A stretch of 64,000 nucleotides of DNA from Ridgeia piscesae (taxonomy: Eukaryota; Annelida; Polychaeta; Sabellida; Siboglinidae). Below, piece by piece: positions 62,885 to 64,000 of this stretch. Under the pieces are notes generated by a model. It had not been told where the DNA came from. It saw only the letters and a program-made list of their open reading frames with translations, and did not search any database. Every line of letters starts with the position of its first letter. The stretch's first letter is position 1. The stretch spans positions 60,001-124,000 of the forward strand of contig JAODUO010001224.1 in NCBI GenBank assembly GCA_025642075.2, read 5' to 3'. Both the position numbers and the translations under genes were made by a program.

Positions 62885-63969
62885 AGTTTTATTAGTAACT
62901 CAAACGAGTTGGATTTACATTATACAATAAAATACAAGTAACGCATCAAAATATCACAGAATGTCAATACATGTGATACCGTATTAACCTACTGTATTCT
63001 GCCGGGCCATGTTTACTGATAGTTGTGTAATCCCCCTGTTATAAAGGAGTTACGGTATCTATTTGTTCTGGTCACTGGTAACGGGTACATATTTCTTTGT
63101 CTAATATCACATTTGGAATGCTTTTTTTCAGGCAGCAGATGGTTTAATAATATGTGTGCCGACTTTAATCTTATCAAAATATTTTGTTACAAAGGGTGTC
63201 CTCTCTTACTTTTAACGGTTAACACACCAGAGTATCTGTCATCCAACCTAAGCCAGGATTGACATATATACTTTAATGTTGGCGTCACCCATCCATCCTC
63301 GGGCGCCAGGGGTCGCTGCTGCTGATTACGTCAGTAGCAGGCAGCAGTACACCTGACTGATCCATTTGCAAAACTATATACCTAAACTATGTAATCGCTC
63401 ACTGGATCTGTGTTTAAAACTAGGTCAGGTGACTATAATATAAACATATCTCAGCCAATGTTTAGAATGCAAACGGGTCATTATATTAGCATCATTCCCA
63501 TCAGCCATGTATCCGTCGTCAACGAGGGGCGGGTATTGGCGCTGTCATCACGGCTGAAGCAATTGCGACTAGCGAAGTCAACAAACATGTTGACTTGGCT
63601 ACGGGATCAACCAGGGCTAGTTTGAATGGCAAACACCCCTGACTTGCGAGAATGGTGTCACCGTGGGTGAGAAAGAAATACGCACACAAGCAGTTACAAT
63701 TGTGTATCAATAAAACTATAGAGTAGAATTGAAATGAAAGTACAACACATACCAAACTATATTAACGTTTTAGCTAGGTCTCTCGTAGATGAAGGTGTAT
63801 AATAGTTCAAAACCATTAGTTGTATACATGGCGTATAATAACTATTTTTATACCTCAACATTTCCCATTCATATCACAATAAAATAAACCACGTATTCCA
63901 CAAAACGCTATCACATGTTACACTAAACACTAAAGCCTCCACCCAACCACATAACGCCACGACTGAGCA

Positions 63970-63970
<1 letters not shown>
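62885..63970. other. No gene seen
   Basis: AT-rich with a short GC-rich patch near 63270-63350. Frames on either strand have no splice context or family features. Probably intron or upstream sequence of the cysteine-rich gene. Confidence 0.4.

Positions 63971-64000
<30 letters not shown>
63971..64000. repeat. (GAT)n microsatellite, cut by the window end
   Basis: 'atgatgatg' repeats continue to the last base. Confidence 0.95.

Overview
The window is eukaryotic nuclear DNA. Genes are split into short exons with GT-AG introns, there are long AT-rich introns, many microsatellites and minisatellites, and remnants of LINE, Penelope-like, SINE and MITE elements. All exon boundaries were placed by eye from splice signals, reading-frame continuity and recalled protein families; nothing was searched. 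Metazoan orthologues (SIGMAR1, VEZT, ICMT, TMEM201) in a lineage clearly diverged from vertebrates, with this repeat content, suggest an invertebrate, probably a lophotrochozoan such as a mollusc. That assignment is inference.

Layout. 1-3200: first exon of an unrecognised gene (minus) with a CpG-rich upstream region and a 37-bp minisatellite in its intron. 4885-11389: SIGMAR1 (minus), four exons, complete. 11914-13104: intergenic array of a 25-bp unit. 13382-25720: VEZT (minus), 13 exons seen, one intron holding a 2.3-kb array of 22/25-bp units. 25721-26834: a region between head-to-head genes. 26835-36970: a plus-strand gene for an unusual protein with a ubiquitin-like domain, several membrane segments and ARM-like repeats (15 exons, N-terminal exon not found). 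40802-44253: ICMT (minus), four exons, complete. 46007-52525: TMEM201 (minus), ten exons. 53000-64000: repeat-rich DNA with unresolved coding-like blocks, three cysteine-rich phase-1 exons of a minus-strand gene, and a decayed LINE carrying a tRNA-like SINE.

The most striking pattern is that tandem repeats in four genes contain or abut copies of the gene's own splice sites with part of the adjoining exon. Examples are the acceptors of SIGMAR1 exon 4, ICMT exon 4, VEZT exon 8, one TMEM201 exon and several ARM-gene exons, and the donors of two ARM-gene exons. Copy number runs from 2 to about 40. Where the exonic part is conserved coding sequence, the exon end looks like the source of the array. 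In ICMT the copies stay in frame, so alternative acceptors could add 12 or 24 residues.

The genes do not form a pathway. Several encode membrane proteins (SIGMAR1 and ICMT in the ER, TMEM201 in the inner nuclear membrane, VEZT at adherens junctions), but this looks like ordinary metazoan gene adjacency, not a functional cluster.
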